A DNA stretch of 64,000 nucleotides, taken from positions 62,001 to 126,000 of the forward strand of contig NZ_JAURVN010000011.1 of the NCBI RefSeq assembly GCF_030655415.1, written 5' to 3'. Numbering within the stretch: position 1 is the stretch's first letter; every line of letters starts with the position of its first letter. The notes below the pieces were generated by a model, which saw nothing but the letters and a program-made list of their open reading frames with translations, did not search any database and was not told the DNA's origin. The DNA comes from Herminiimonas sp. Its GTDB lineage: Bacteria > Pseudomonadota > Gammaproteobacteria > Burkholderiales > Burkholderiaceae. Below, piece after piece: positions 27,110-36,974 of this stretch. A program made the position numbers and the translations under genes.

Positions 27110-28672
27110 TTAACCGCCAAAAGTAAAAAACACCAACGTCAACAAACCGCCACCGACCAACCCACCACCAAAGTAAATCGCAATTCCCAGCAGCAGATTC
27201 GTACGCTTCTGCTCTTCCAGCAAGCGCCGCATCAACTCGGTATTGTCATTGCGTGGCTCCGACGCTTGCGTCAACGCTTGATGTGCGAGGCGTGGCAATT
27301 GCGGTAGCAATTTGCTGTAGCGCGGTGCTTCTGCTTTCAGATTCTCGAGGAAGCCGCGCCAGCCGACTTGTTCGTTCATCCAATTTTCCAAATACGGTTT
27401 TGCAGTCTTCCATAGATCCAGTTCTGGATCGAGCTGACGTCCCAAGCCCTCTACATTCAACAAGGTCTTTTGCAGCAGTACTAATTGGGGTTGTACTTCT
27501 ACATTGAAGCGGCGCGAGGTTTGAAATAGACGCAGCAAAACCTGGCCGAATGAAATTTCACTCAGTGGTCTGTCGAAGATCGGTTCGCAGCATGCGCGTA
27601 CTGCCGATTCCAGTTCATCGACACGGGTTTCTTTCGGTGCCCAGCCAGATTCGATATGCGCTTCGGCGACGCGTTTGTAATCGCGGCGGAAGAAGGCGAG
27701 GAAGTTTTGCGACAAATAATCTTTGTCGAAATCATTCAGCGTTCCAACGATCCCGAAGTCGAGTGCAATGTAGCGACCGAAAGTATCTGCGGCGATCGAT
27801 ACCTGAATATTCCCAGGATGCATATCGGCATGGAAGAAACCATCGCGGAAAACCTGCGTGAAGAAAATTTCCACACCATCGCGCGAGAGTTTTTTCAGGT
27901 CGATGCCGGCGGCGATCAATCGATCGGTTTGCGAAATCGGAATACCGATCATGCGCTCCATCACGATGACGGACGTCGAGCAATAGTCCCAATACATTTC
28001 CGGCACGACCAACAAATTGGATTTGGCAAAATTGCGGCGCAACTGGCTGCCGTTCGCAGCTTCGCGCATCAAGTCCAGCTCATCGTGCAGATATTTATCA
28101 AACTCGGCGACGACTTCTTTCGGCTTCAGCCGTTTGCCATCGGCCCATAGTTTTTCTACCATGCTGGCCACGATGTGCATCAGCGCGACGTCATCATCTA
28201 TGGATTTCTTGATGCCGGGACGCAGCACTTTGACGGCGACGTCTTTACCGTTTTTCAGGCGTGCGAAATGGACTTGTGCAATTGAAGCGGAAGCGACTGG
28301 TTCGATTTCAAACTCTGCAAACAATACATCTGGATGCGCACCTAATGATTTGATGATTTGTGCAATCGCCAGCTCGGATGAAAACGGCGGCACGCGATCT
28401 TGCAGGCGCGCCAGTTCATCAGCGATATCCATAGGCATCAAATCGCGACGCGTCGACAAGACTTGGCCGAATTTAACAAAGATAGGACCGAGATCTTCCA
28501 GCGCACGTCGCAAACGCACGCCGCGTGGCTCGGACAGATCACGCCAGAATAAAAGTTGATTCAGTAATTTTGTCGTGCGTGGAATCGACAAGCCGGACAT
28601 CGCAATGTCATCCAGGCCGTAGCGGATAGCGACGCGCAGTATTTTAAAAACACGGAGGAATTTCAATATCAT
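27110..28672 (-). CDS. ubiB: UbiB, atypical kinase-like ubiquinone biosynthesis protein
   Basis: Membrane-anchored ABC1/ADCK/UbiB-family protein of 520 residues needed for ubiquinone biosynthesis. It carries the KxGQ motif ([16 protein letters not shown]), the Lys of the nucleotide site in [13 protein letters not shown], the catalytic-loop region [13 protein letters not shown], and two C-terminal hydrophobic helices ([20 protein letters not shown]). The start overlaps the ubiJ stop by 4 bases (ATGA). It acts with UbiJ, encoded just upstream, and UbiE in the same neighbourhood. Confidence 0.95.
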   Translation of the reverse strand: MILKFLRVFKILRVAIRYGLDDIAMSGLSIPRTTKLLNQLLFWRDLSEPRGVRLRRALEDLGPIFVKFGQVLSTRRDLMPMDIADELARLQDRVPPFSSELAIAQIIKSLGAHPDVLFAEFEIEPVASASIAQVHFARLKNGKDVAVKVLRPGIKKSIDDDVALMHIVASMVEKLWADGKRLKPKEVVAEFDKYLHDELDLMREAANGSQLRRNFAKSNLLVVPEMYWDYCSTSVIVMERMIGIPISQTDRLIAAGIDLKKLSRDGVEIFFTQVFRDGFFHADMHPGNIQVSIAADTFGRYIALDFGIVGTLNDFDKDYLSQNFLAFFRRDYKRVAEAHIESGWAPKETRVDELESAVRACCEPIFDRPLSEISFGQVLLRLFQTSRRFNVEVQPQLVLLQKTLLNVEGLGRQLDPELDLWKTAKPYLENWMNEQVGWRGFLENLKAEAPRYSKLLPQLPRLAHQALTQASEPRNDNTELMRRLLEEQKRTNLLLGIAIYFGGGLVGGGLLTLVFFTFGG

Positions 28673-29259
28673 TTATTGCTGCCCTTCAGCTTTTCTATAC
28701 GCTTGGCCAGGCGCGCAACGTCATCGCGCAATCTGGTCACATCGGCGGTAAATTCGGTTACTGCTTGCGGACGAATCAACATCGGCTTTTCTTCCAGAAA
28801 ATATTCGGCCACGTTTTCGCTAACAGATAGCTGCAGCGATTTGGCTGTATCAAATGCAGAACGCGCACCGCCAACGATACGATTCGCCGCAATATCGCCG
28901 ACAAACTTGCTCAGGTCGTCTTCTGCTTCCCAACGCAAACCATTACTCAATTGCGAAATCGTATTCGCAAAATCGGCATCGCCTTCTATCTTCACATACG
29001 AGAATGCGCGCTCACGATTTTGCATGATGACCGGCAGGTCGGATAAGGCGACGCGGATAGTAACTGTCGCCAGCTCACCGGCTGTGGCTGACTCCAGCAT
29101 CCCGTCGGCAGTGACCTTTAAACGCGCCGTCAGAACGCCACCGTCGAGCACCGCGACCTTGCCTGCATGCGGAATCAGTTTGGCGCGTGCCCACCCTTCC
29201 TGCGCAAGCAGGTGATTGATGGCAGCAGGGAAAATGTTTGCGGGAGAAAAAGAAGTCAT
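28669..29259 (-). CDS. ubiJ: UbiJ, SCP2-domain ubiquinone biosynthesis factor
   Basis: Accessory lipid-binding protein of about 196 residues with an N-terminal SCP2 sterol-carrier domain and a C-terminal coiled coil ([20 protein letters not shown]). UbiJ assembles the soluble ubiquinone-modifying enzyme complex. ATG 29259 ([10 protein letters not shown]) fits the family better than the ATG 14 codons upstream; no strong ribosome site marks either. Translationally coupled to ubiB. Confidence 0.88.
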   Translation of the reverse strand: MTSFSPANIFPAAINHLLAQEGWARAKLIPHAGKVAVLDGGVLTARLKVTADGMLESATAGELATVTIRVALSDLPVIMQNRERAFSYVKIEGDADFANTISQLSNGLRWEAEDDLSKFVGDIAANRIVGGARSAFDTAKSLQLSVSENVAEYFLEEKPMLIRPQAVTEFTADVTRLRDDVARLAKRIEKLKGSNK

Positions 29260-29290
29260 AGAAAAAATGGTGATGCGAAAAATGGTGACG

Positions 29291-29330
29291 CAAAAAAACA
29301 AAGCCGCCAGTGACTATTCACGGGCGGCTT
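29291..29330 (-). terminator. Terminator after the Tim44-like gene
   Basis: AAGCCGCC / GGCGGCTT arms with an inner GTGA / TCAC stem are followed on the minus strand by TGTTTTTTT. It separates ubiE-Tim44 from ubiJ-ubiB. Confidence 0.8.
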
Positions 29331-29388
29331 CAAGTTTAGCAGTTTGCCGTAAGGCGGGCTAACTATCTACATAAGAGCAAATTTCTGA

Positions 29389-30348
29389 TTACAGTTGTTG
29401 AATACCAGCCAGTACCCAACCGCCGTTGCCATTGACTGGCTTCGACAAATTCCACGCTTCGCTGAATGGTTCTGTCGGCGCGCCGGCACCTTCATTGATC
29501 AGGCCGGTGAACTTGATGCTGGCAATGTAATCGTCACCTACGGTTTCAACACCGTAGAACACGCCTTCCAGCGAAATCACGTCGGTATGATTTTCCGATG
29601 CGCCGCGTTCCAGCAATTGCGCTTTCAATTCGCCAAACATTTCTGGTGTGGTGAACTCACGGATGTCGTTGACATCAGCTTTGTCCCACGCCGCTTGCAA
29701 GCGGATGAAATACGTTTTTGCGTTGCGGATAAACGATTGCACGTCGAAATCTGGCGGCAAATCTGCATCATTAACCGCTTCATGCGGTGTACCAAACGCC
29801 GAACCGGATGCCAAAGGTGCTGCTGATTGCAGAGCCGAAGGTTGACCGTAGGATTGGTCGAGACGCGAACCGATTTCAGGTGTGCTGCTTTTTTCCGAGA
29901 AGTTATTCGGGAAAGAAGGTTGCAGACCGGATTGGTTACCAGCTTGATTGCCAGCGCTTCTGTTTTTGATCATGCGATAGATGAACATCGCTGCGAATGC
30001 GAACAAGGCGATCATTAACATGGTGCTGATCATGCTGGCCATTGCGCCACCCAAACCGAAGTGCGACAACAATGCGCCCAAGCCAAGACCCAGCAATGCG
30101 CCACCGAGGATGTTACGCATCATGCTTGGTTTTGCCGCGGCTGCAGCACCGGTCGCGCGAGCCGCGGCTGGTGCAGCTGCAGGTTTCGCAGTGTTGGTTG
30201 GCGAAGATTGTGCTGGTGCTGCGCGCTGGAAGCTTTGGGATTGTTTACCCATCGAACCGCCGCCGCCCATACGTTTAGCTTGCACTTCGGTCGCGATGAA
30301 AGTCATCGAGCTGACCAAAACTGCCGCTACCAATAATAATTTCTTCAT
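29389..30348 (-). CDS. Tim44-like domain protein
   Basis: Exported or membrane-anchored protein of 319 residues. A signal-like N-terminus (MKKLLLVAAVLVSSMTFIAT, AKRMGGGGSMGKQSQSFQRA) is followed by an Ala/Pro-rich stretch, a glycine-rich hydrophobic segment (about residues 80-120, GGALLGLGLGALLSHFGLGG and the next helix), and a C-terminal Tim44-like domain (about 205-319) with FIRNAKTYFIRLQAAWDKAD and FTTPEMFGELKAQL. Bacterial Tim44-like proteins are poorly understood and have been linked to respiration or membrane protein handling. It lies between ubiE and ubiJ in the same direction, 8 bases after ubiE. Confidence 0.85.
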   Translation of the reverse strand: MKKLLLVAAVLVSSMTFIATEVQAKRMGGGGSMGKQSQSFQRAAPAQSSPTNTAKPAAAPAAARATGAAAAAKPSMMRNILGGALLGLGLGALLSHFGLGGAMASMISTMLMIALFAFAAMFIYRMIKNRSAGNQAGNQSGLQPSFPNNFSEKSSTPEIGSRLDQSYGQPSALQSAAPLASGSAFGTPHEAVNDADLPPDFDVQSFIRNAKTYFIRLQAAWDKADVNDIREFTTPEMFGELKAQLLERGASENHTDVISLEGVFYGVETVGDDYIASIKFTGLINEGAGAPTEPFSEAWNLSKPVNGNGGWVLAGIQQL

Positions 30349-30356
30349 GCCGTCTC

Positions 30357-31091
30357 CTAAAGTTTTATTCCGGTGTGCAATGCAGCTACACCGGCCGTCA
30401 AATTGAAATACTCAACTCTTTCGAGTCCTGCATCCTGCATCATTTTTTTCAGTGTTTCTTGATCGGGGTGCATGCGTATCGATTCGGCCAGATAGCGATA
30501 ACTATCGGCGTCACCTGCAATGCGTTGACCCAACCACGGCAACACTGAAAACGAATAAACGTCATATGGTTTTTTCAAAGGTTCCCAGACCTTAGAAAAC
30601 TCCAGCACCAGCAACTTGCCGCCGGGTTTCAAAACACGCCGCATTTCTGCCAGCGCTGCATCTTTATGCGTCATGTTGCGCAGGCCAAAAGCCACGCTCA
30701 CACGATCAAAATAGTTATTGGGAAATGGCAATTTCTCCGCATCACACAAGGATGTTGGGGTGATCAAGCCATTATTCAACAGCCGGTCGCGCCCGACGCG
30801 CAACATCGACTCATTAATATCCGTCAACCAGACTTCACCAGTTGGACCGGCTTTTTTGGCGAATGCCTTGGCCAAATCACCAGTGCCGCCTGCAATATCC
30901 AACACCTTGAAGCCAGGACGTATGCCAGCCTGCGCAATCGTGAACGTCTTCCACAAGCGGTGCAGCCCGGCTGACATGACATCGTTCATCACGTCGTACT
31001 TTGCTGCCACTGAATGAAACACTTCAGCGACCTTGTGAACCTTCTCTTCTTCAGCGACGGTTTGATAACCGAAATGTGTTGAATTTGTCAT
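30357..31091 (-). CDS. ubiE: Ubiquinone/menaquinone C-methyltransferase UbiE
   Basis: SAM-dependent C-methyltransferase of 244 residues in ubiquinone synthesis. SAM motif I is [15 protein letters not shown]. UbiE signatures are [13 protein letters not shown] near the N-terminus, [18 protein letters not shown], and the C-terminal [17 protein letters not shown]. Length and motifs fit. It starts the ubiE/Tim44-like/ubiJ/ubiB neighbourhood. An exact TATAAT about 25 bases upstream is a likely promoter element. Confidence 0.96.
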   Translation of the reverse strand: MTNSTHFGYQTVAEEEKVHKVAEVFHSVAAKYDVMNDVMSAGLHRLWKTFTIAQAGIRPGFKVLDIAGGTGDLAKAFAKKAGPTGEVWLTDINESMLRVGRDRLLNNGLITPTSLCDAEKLPFPNNYFDRVSVAFGLRNMTHKDAALAEMRRVLKPGGKLLVLEFSKVWEPLKKPYDVYSFSVLPWLGQRIAGDADSYRYLAESIRMHPDQETLKKMMQDAGLERVEYFNLTAGVAALHTGIKL

Positions 31092-31113
31092 GTCTGGCAG
31101 CTCAATTAACTAG

Positions 31114-31119
31114 ATTATA
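31114..31119 (-). promoter_or_regulatory. Candidate -10 element of ubiE
   Basis: TATAAT on the minus strand, about 23-28 bases before the ubiE ATG. At 17 bases the -35 hexamer is ATTTCA, a partial match. It lies in the short gap after the DUF971 gene. Confidence 0.42.
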
Positions 31120-31184
31120 CATGCGTTAAGAAAATGTGAAATATGCGTGAAATTTATTTTTTGGCCGGGCAAAAAGTTGTCAAA

Positions 31185-31622
31185 TCAGTGACTGCCGCAA
31201 CCGCTGCCGCTAACTACGGCCGCGCTCATCGCCACATCGCGACCAGTTTCGCGCGTGAAGCCAGCGGCTTCCAGGCGGCGCAAATAATCTTCCCACAAAG
31301 CATCTTTATCAGTGCCCAAGTGATGCAAATATTCCCACGAAAAAATGCCTGTGTCGTGACCATCAGAGAACACAGGTTTGATCGCGTAATTGCCGACTGG
31401 TTCGACTGCAGTGATTTCTACATTGCGTTGGCCGGTTTGCAGGGTTTCTTGCCCTGGGCCGTGGCCGCGCACTTCTGCAGATGGCGACCAGACGCGCAGC
31501 AATTCAAACGGCAATGAAAAACTTTTACCATCGTCAAATTCGATTTCCAGTACGCGCGATTGCTTGCGTACGGTCAAACCGGTTGGCTGTGGCGTTGGGA
31601 GTGTTTGTTTGGAACCAGTCAT
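31185..31622 (-). CDS. DUF971 (GBBH-like) domain protein
   Basis: Protein of 145 residues made mostly of a DUF971 domain (about 15-110), the fold found at the N-terminus of gamma-butyrobetaine hydroxylases and in iron-sulfur-associated proteins. Motifs are LEIEFDDGKSFSLPFELLRV, NYAIKPVFSDGHDTGIFSW and the tyrosine-rich YLHHLG. The tail carries GSGCGSH. The function is unknown; the fold can bind metal. It lies upstream of ubiE on the same strand in a conserved Burkholderiales neighbourhood. Confidence 0.85.
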   Translation of the reverse strand: MTGSKQTLPTPQPTGLTVRKQSRVLEIEFDDGKSFSLPFELLRVWSPSAEVRGHGPGQETLQTGQRNVEITAVEPVGNYAIKPVFSDGHDTGIFSWEYLHHLGTDKDALWEDYLRRLEAAGFTRETGRDVAMSAAVVSGSGCGSH

Positions 31623-31698
31623 GATCGTCTCTCGTTCTAATTGTGCAAAGCAAACTAGGTTTGCATCTGCAATGGATATCTGTCACTGAAATTGGTGG

Positions 31699-32130
31699 TC
31701 AGCCTACGCAAGATGCGTGGCGTGTTACGGCCTCGCGCAAAGCCGGCAACAATGCACGCCGTTGCGACAACACATCATCGGCAGTTTCTCTTACCGCTGC
31801 TGCCCAGATCGGATTTGGGAAATGTGCATCATCGGTAAAACGTGGAATCAGAAGCCAGTGCAGATGCGGCACCATATTGCCGAGGCAAGCCAGATTGATT
31901 TTTTCCGGCTGCATAATTTCGCGCAGCGCAGCTTCAACCTGACACACTGCGCGCATCAAGGTCGAACGATCTTCGATGGCCAGATCGGTCATTTCCTTGA
32001 CGTGTGCATTCCAGATTACGCGACAGAAGCCCGAATAATTTGCATCTGCGATCAACACGACCCGTAACTGCTCATTGCGGAAAAGAATTTCTCCACCGGA
32101 TTCTTCGCACAACTCGCAAGCTGCCGTCAT
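31699..32130 (-). CDS. HIT-family protein with an altered histidine triad
   Basis: Histidine-triad superfamily nucleotide-binding protein of 143 residues. N-terminal CELCEESGG and the WNAHVKEMTDL segment are typical. The triad motif, normally His-x-His-x-His, reads PHLHWLLIPRF: His89 and His91 (the usual nucleophile) are kept but the third His is Leu93, encoded by CTT at 31852-31854 on the minus strand. The rest of the fold is intact and the frame is open, so this is substitution rather than decay; activity may be reduced or changed. It lies 2 bases after the large oxidoreductase gene ends and is likely co-transcribed with it. Confidence 0.87.
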   Translation of the reverse strand: MTAACELCEESGGEILFRNEQLRVVLIADANYSGFCRVIWNAHVKEMTDLAIEDRSTLMRAVCQVEAALREIMQPEKINLACLGNMVPHLHWLLIPRFTDDAHFPNPIWAAAVRETADDVLSQRRALLPALREAVTRHASCVG

Positions 32131-32132
32131 GC

Positions 32133-35100
32133 CTATACCAACACTCGCTCGATGCCGCCATTGTTGGCGCGTGCGACATAGTCAGGCAACCAGTTTGGCC
32201 CGAGCAAATGCTTGGCCATCTCGACCACAATGTAATCGGCAGTGGTTTCGGAATCATCGTTGTAACGCGACAAACCTTGCAAGCATGATGGGCAGGAAGT
32301 CAAAATCTTGACCTCGCCGGTAAAGCCATCGGCGCGCAATTTATCTGCGCCCTTGACCATCTCTTCTTCCTTGCGGAAGCGCACTTGGGTCGAGATATCA
32401 GGACGCGTAACAGCCAGCGTGCCGGATTCGCCGCAGCATCGATCGTTCTTTTCAATCTTTTGCGCATCGACAGTCGTGATCAGTGCATTCACCGTTTTCA
32501 ACGGATCCTGCAACTTCATCGGTGTATGACAAGGGTCGTGATACATGTAGCGCACGCCGCCCACGCCTTCCAGCTTGACGCCTTTTTCCATCAGGTATTC
32601 GTGAATATCGATGATGCGGCAACCTGGGAAAATCTTCTCGAATTCATAGCCCTGCAACTGATCGTAGCAAGTGCCGCAAGAGACGATAACGGTTTTGATA
32701 TCCAGATAATTCAGCGTGTTCGCCATGCGATGGAACAGCACACGATTGTCGGTGATGATCTTTTCAGCCTTGTCGAAATCGCCGGAACCACGTTGCGGAT
32801 AACCGCAGCACAGATAACCCGGCGGCAAGACAGTTTGCACGCCGACGTTCCACAACATCGCCTGCGTTGCGAGACCGACTTGCGAGAACAGACGCTCGGA
32901 ACCGCAGCCCGGGAAGTAGAACACCGCTTCGGTATCCATCGTCGTAGCTCTTGGATCGCGAATAATCGGCACGACGGTATCGTCTTCAATATCCAGCAAG
33001 GCGCGCGCGGTCTTCTTCGGCAAATTACCAGGCATCTTCTTGTTGATGAAGTGGATCACCTGTTCTTTGATCGGTGGCTTGCCGACCGTCGAACGCGGAG
33101 CTGCAGTTTGTTTCTTCGCAAATTTCTTGAAGAAGTCGTGGCCGAAACGTTGCGCCTTATAACCCCAATCAATCATGACTTTACGCGTCGCATTGATCGT
33201 CGCAGGATCGCTCGCATTCAAGAAGAACATCGAGGCCGCAGTACCCGGATTAAACGACTTCTTGTCCATCTTGCGCAGCAAATTGCGCATGTTCATAGAC
33301 ACATCGCCAAAGTCGATATCAACCGGGCAAGGCGTCAAACATTTATGGCAAACCGTGCAGTGATCGGCGACGTCTTCGAACTCTTCCCAATGCTTGATCG
33401 AGATGCCGCGTCGCGTTTGCTCTTCATACAAGAAGGCTTCGACCAGCAAAGAGGTCGCAAGAATTTTGTTACGCGGCGAGTACAACAGATTCGCGCGCGG
33501 TACGTGTGTAGCGCACACAGGTTTGCATTTACCGCAACGCAAGCAATCCTTGACGCTATTGGCAATCGCACCGATATCGCTTTGTTGCATGATCAGCGAT
33601 TCGTGGCCCATCAGCCCGAAAGATGGCGTGTAAGCGTTACGCAAATCTGCGCTCAACTCAGGCGCATCCATCAACTTGCCCTTGTTGAAGTGGCCATTCG
33701 GATCGATACGCTTTTTGTACGAGCGGAAATCGGCCAATTCTTCAGTGGTCAAAAATTCAAGCTTGGTAATGCCGATGCCATGTTCACCAGAAATCACACC
33801 ATCCAGTGAACGTGCCAGTTTCATGATGCGCGCAACCGCCGCGTGCGCATCCTGCAGCATTTGATAGTGATCGGAATTAACCGGAATATTCGTGTGCACA
33901 TTGCCATCGCCCGCATGCATGTGCAGCGCGACGAATACGCGGCCGCGCAAGATGCGCTTGTGGATCGCATTAGCTTCTTCGAGGATCAGACGGAATGCAG
34001 CACCGCTAAAAATCTGACGCAAAGGCACGCGCGCTTCCGCTTTCCACGAGATACGCACGGTGCGATCTTGCACTACGTCGAACACAGTCGCATCAGGCTG
34101 CACTTGCAAACGCTCGTTGAATACGGGCTCAAGTCTTTCCATGCCCAACGCCAGCAATTCATCTTTGGCAGCCAGCAAAGGCCGATCAAGATTTGCCAGC
34201 ACATAGGTCCAACGCGCTTGCGTCGCCGCGATCAATTCTTCAGCTTGATTGACGCGATCTTCCAGCAATTCAGCCGCAGGAATATCGTCGCCTTCAGCAT
34301 CGTCGCTTTTACCTAAAGGTAGATTGCCTTTGGCGAAAAATGCATGCAGCTCATCAAGGAATTGCAATTTATTCTTGATCGACAGCTCAACGTTAATACG
34401 TTCGATACCGTCGGAATATTCACCCATGCGATCAAGCGGGATCACCACGTCTTCATTGATCTTGAACGCGTTGGTATGCTTGGAAATCGCTGCAGTGCGG
34501 GCGCGATCCAGCCAGAATTTCTTGCGTGCTTCCGGACTAACGGCGATAAAACCTTCGCCTACGCGCGTGTTCGCGATACGCACCACTTCGGATGCGGCTT
34601 GCGCGACGGCGTTTTCATCATCGCCGACGATATCGCCGAACAAAGCCATCTTCGGCAAGATGCCGCGCTTGGATTTGGTTGCGTAACCAACTGCGCGCAA
34701 ATAGCGTTCGTCCAGATGCTCAAGGCCGGCCAGAATTGCACCGCCTTTTTTGGTTTCAGCATCGAGGAAATCCTTGATCTCAACAATCGATGGAATCGCA
34801 TCGCGCGAATGGCCGAAAAATTCCAGACAAACCGTACGCGTATGTTTCGGCATCTTGTGCAAAATCCAGCGCGCCGACGTGATCAAACCATCGCAACCTT
34901 CTTTTTGCACGCCAGGCAAACCGGACAGGAATTTATCGGTAACGTCCTTGCCCAAACCTTCTTTGCGGAAAGTACGGCCGACGATGTCCAGCGTTTCTGT
35001 TTTGAAGGGCTGATTGACTTTGCCCTTCTCGCTAGGATGCGTCCATTCCAGTTTGAACTTGGCCATTGGCGCATCATGAATCTTGCCGAGGTTGTGTTCA

Positions 35101-36131
35101 AGACGCGTGACTTCCAGCCAATCGCCGTTCGGGTCAACCATCTTCCAGCTCGCCAGATTGTCGAGCGCAGTGCCCCACAAAACGGCTTTCTTGCCGCCGG
35201 CGTTCATCGCGATATTGCCGCCTATGCATGACGCTTCGGCAGAAGTTGGATCGACCGCGAATACGAAGCCGGCTTTTTCAGCTGCATCGGAAACACGTTT
35301 GGTCACTACACCAGCGCCGGAATAAATTGTCGCGTATTCGCGGTCGACGCCAGGCAGCATCGTCATTTCGACGGCGCCCAAGCCTTCCAGTTTTTCGGTA
35401 TTGATGACAGCCGACATCGGCGTCAGCGGAATTGCGCCACCGGTGTAACCAGTACCGCCGCCGCGTGGAATGATGGTCAAGCCAAGTTCGATACAGCCTT
35501 TGACGAGGCCGGCCATTTCATCTTCGCCATCTGGCGTCAACACGACGAATGGATATTCAACACGCCAGTCGGTCGCGTCCGTCACATGTGACACACGGGA
35601 CAAACCGTCAAACTTGATATTGTCTTTTGCCGTGTAGCGACCCAAGACTTTGTTGGTACGCTTGCGCAAATCGTAGGTATTACGGAATTCTTCAGCAAAA
35701 TCAGCGACCGCTTTGCAGGCAGCTTGCACCAAAGCTTCAACCGCGACAGCACGTCGTTCGGCTTTCACATCGCCGGTATTCGCCAGATCATTCTTGCGGC
35801 GTTTGTCGACTTCACCCAAGCGATGATTCAGCGCATCGATCAAGGCCTGACGACGCTTGGGATTGTCCAGCATGTCGTCTTGCAGATACGGATTGCGCTG
35901 CATGACCCAAATATCGCCCAAGACTTCATACAGCATGCGTGCCGAACGGCCGGTCTGACGCTCGCCGCGCAATTCATCCAGCAAAGCCCATGCATCTTCG
36001 CCCAATAGGCGAATCACAATCTCGCGATCGGAAAACGACGTGTAGTTATAGGGAATTTCGCGCAAACGCGTAGGCACAGCGCCGCCGGGAGCATCGGCAA
36101 GTAAAGTCTGAATTTGTACTGGAGCGTTCAT
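32133..36131 (-). CDS. Very large FAD-linked oxidase / Fe-S oxidoreductase (DUF3683, YdiJ-like)
   Basis: Multi-domain enzyme of 1332 residues. Order: N-terminal DUF3683-like region (1-190); FAD-binding PCMH domain ([19 protein letters not shown], then [17 protein letters not shown]); FAD-linked oxidase C-terminal domain with [15 protein letters not shown] and [10 protein letters not shown]; two Cys-rich 4Fe-4S motifs ([11 protein letters not shown] and [12 protein letters not shown]); and CCG domains ([24 protein letters not shown]). The layout is that of membrane-associated D-2-hydroxyacid dehydrogenases such as YdiJ, but longer by about 300 residues. Likely substrate is D-lactate or D-2-hydroxyglutarate, passing electrons to the quinone pool; this is inference. 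It is the promoter-proximal gene of a unit with the HIT gene. Confidence 0.88.
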   Translation of the reverse strand: MNAPVQIQTLLADAPGGAVPTRLREIPYNYTSFSDREIVIRLLGEDAWALLDELRGERQTGRSARMLYEVLGDIWVMQRNPYLQDDMLDNPKRRQALIDALNHRLGEVDKRRKNDLANTGDVKAERRAVAVEALVQAACKAVADFAEEFRNTYDLRKRTNKVLGRYTAKDNIKFDGLSRVSHVTDATDWRVEYPFVVLTPDGEDEMAGLVKGCIELGLTIIPRGGGTGYTGGAIPLTPMSAVINTEKLEGLGAVEMTMLPGVDREYATIYSGAGVVTKRVSDAAEKAGFVFAVDPTSAEASCIGGNIAMNAGGKKAVLWGTALDNLASWKMVDPNGDWLEVTRLEHNLGKIHDAPMAKFKLEWTHPSEKGKVNQPFKTETLDIVGRTFRKEGLGKDVTDKFLSGLPGVQKEGCDGLITSARWILHKMPKHTRTVCLEFFGHSRDAIPSIVEIKDFLDAETKKGGAILAGLEHLDERYLRAVGYATKSKRGILPKMALFGDIVGDDENAVAQAASEVVRIANTRVGEGFIAVSPEARKKFWLDRARTAAISKHTNAFKINEDVVIPLDRMGEYSDGIERINVELSIKNKLQFLDELHAFFAKGNLPLGKSDDAEGDDIPAAELLEDRVNQAEELIAATQARWTYVLANLDRPLLAAKDELLALGMERLEPVFNERLQVQPDATVFDVVQDRTVRISWKAEARVPLRQIFSGAAFRLILEEANAIHKRILRGRVFVALHMHAGDGNVHTNIPVNSDHYQMLQDAHAAVARIMKLARSLDGVISGEHGIGITKLEFLTTEELADFRSYKKRIDPNGHFNKGKLMDAPELSADLRNAYTPSFGLMGHESLIMQQSDIGAIANSVKDCLRCGKCKPVCATHVPRANLLYSPRNKILATSLLVEAFLYEEQTRRGISIKHWEEFEDVADHCTVCHKCLTPCPVDIDFGDVSMNMRNLLRKMDKKSFNPGTAASMFFLNASDPATINATRKVMIDWGYKAQRFGHDFFKKFAKKQTAAPRSTVGKPPIKEQVIHFINKKMPGNLPKKTARALLDIEDDTVVPIIRDPRATTMDTEAVFYFPGCGSERLFSQVGLATQAMLWNVGVQTVLPPGYLCCGYPQRGSGDFDKAEKIITDNRVLFHRMANTLNYLDIKTVIVSCGTCYDQLQGYEFEKIFPGCRIIDIHEYLMEKGVKLEGVGGVRYMYHDPCHTPMKLQDPLKTVNALITTVDAQKIEKNDRCCGESGTLAVTRPDISTQVRFRKEEEMVKGADKLRADGFTGEVKILTSCPSCLQGLSRYNDDSETTADYIVVEMAKHLLGPNWLPDYVARANNGGIERVLV

Positions 36132-36312
36132 TGATGGGCGTTCATTAGTGGTTCATTCACGCTAAATACGCATTTTAGCTGATTGCAGTGCAACACGTTT
36201 GAACTACCGATAGGGAAAACAGCGGTGAAAATGGCAAAACCGGTGGGATTTTATTTCCTCGGATAGAGAGAAATCAGCTATCGGTAAGACATCGCATCAA
36301 ATCAACGAGCAA

Positions 36313-36801
36313 TCAAAACAACTTGATCAGATATTGCCAAAACCCGTCGGGCACATACAACAGCAACCAGGTCATAGTCACATAACGCAGGAACTTGCCA
36401 ATCGCCATATAAGCGACGCAAGGCCAGAACGGCAGCTTCAGCCAACCACCCAACAGGCAAATCGGATCACCTATCACCGGCAACCAGGCCAGCAACATGG
36501 TTTTTGCACCGAAGCGATGGAGCCAGCCGAACCAGCGCGTTTGCTGTTCTTTCGCAAAAACTGTTTTTGCGCCAGCGCCCATCCAGTAATTAATCACGCC
36601 GCCCAGGGTATTGCCGACGGTTGCTACCAAGATCACCGGCCAGAACAAAGCCGCATTGGCCTTGATGACGGCAAATACCGCCGGCTCGGAGCCCAGCGGC
36701 AGCAAGGTCGCCGAAACCGTACTGATGATAAATACCGCAAACAGCCCGATCTCGGGCACAGCCAGAAAGGCCAGTAACCACTGCACACTGGCTTCAATCA
36801 T
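36313..36801 (-). CDS. YqaA family membrane protein (DedA-like)
   Basis: Inner-membrane protein of 162 residues with about four hydrophobic segments and the family motifs STVSATLLPLGSEPAVFAVI, GNTLGGVINYWMG, WLPVIGDPICLLGGWLKLP and FLRYVTMTWLL. It belongs to the SNARE-associated/DedA superfamily, which includes lipid scramblases and transporters; the role of YqaA itself is unknown. It is divergent from ilvA, with 173 bases between the two starts. Confidence 0.87.
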   Translation of the reverse strand: MIEASVQWLLAFLAVPEIGLFAVFIISTVSATLLPLGSEPAVFAVIKANAALFWPVILVATVGNTLGGVINYWMGAGAKTVFAKEQQTRWFGWLHRFGAKTMLLAWLPVIGDPICLLGGWLKLPFWPCVAYMAIGKFLRYVTMTWLLLYVPDGFWQYLIKLF

Positions 36802-36901
36802 GTGTTCGCTTCAGTAAATATTTCAAATCGGATATCCCGGCCCAATAATCGGTTTTTAACAAGAAAGCTGCAGGAATGCGGCATCGCAAAAAGTCGTCCA
36901 T

Positions 36902-36907
36902 TATAAT
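36902..36907 (+). promoter_or_regulatory. Candidate -10 element of ilvA
   Basis: TATAAT in CCATTATAATGATCGG, placing the transcript start some 35-60 bases before the ilvA start codon. No good -35 element lies at 17 bases. Confidence 0.42.
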
Positions 36908-36974
36908 GATCGGCTGCACAAGGTCGTTTCAACTTATTTCCAACTGAATGGCCGTGCCAATCACATTGATCGCT

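Noticed and set aside
31178..31183. Consensus -35 hexamer TTGACA on the minus strand upstream of ubiE.
   Set aside because: It is some 60 bases from the TATAAT near ubiE, not 17, and overlaps the end of the DUF971 coding region; the pair cannot form one promoter.
36206..36285. ACCGATAG / CTATCGGT inverted repeat in the gap between the large oxidoreductase gene and yqaA.
   Set aside because: Only 8 bp with 64 bases between the arms; not significant.
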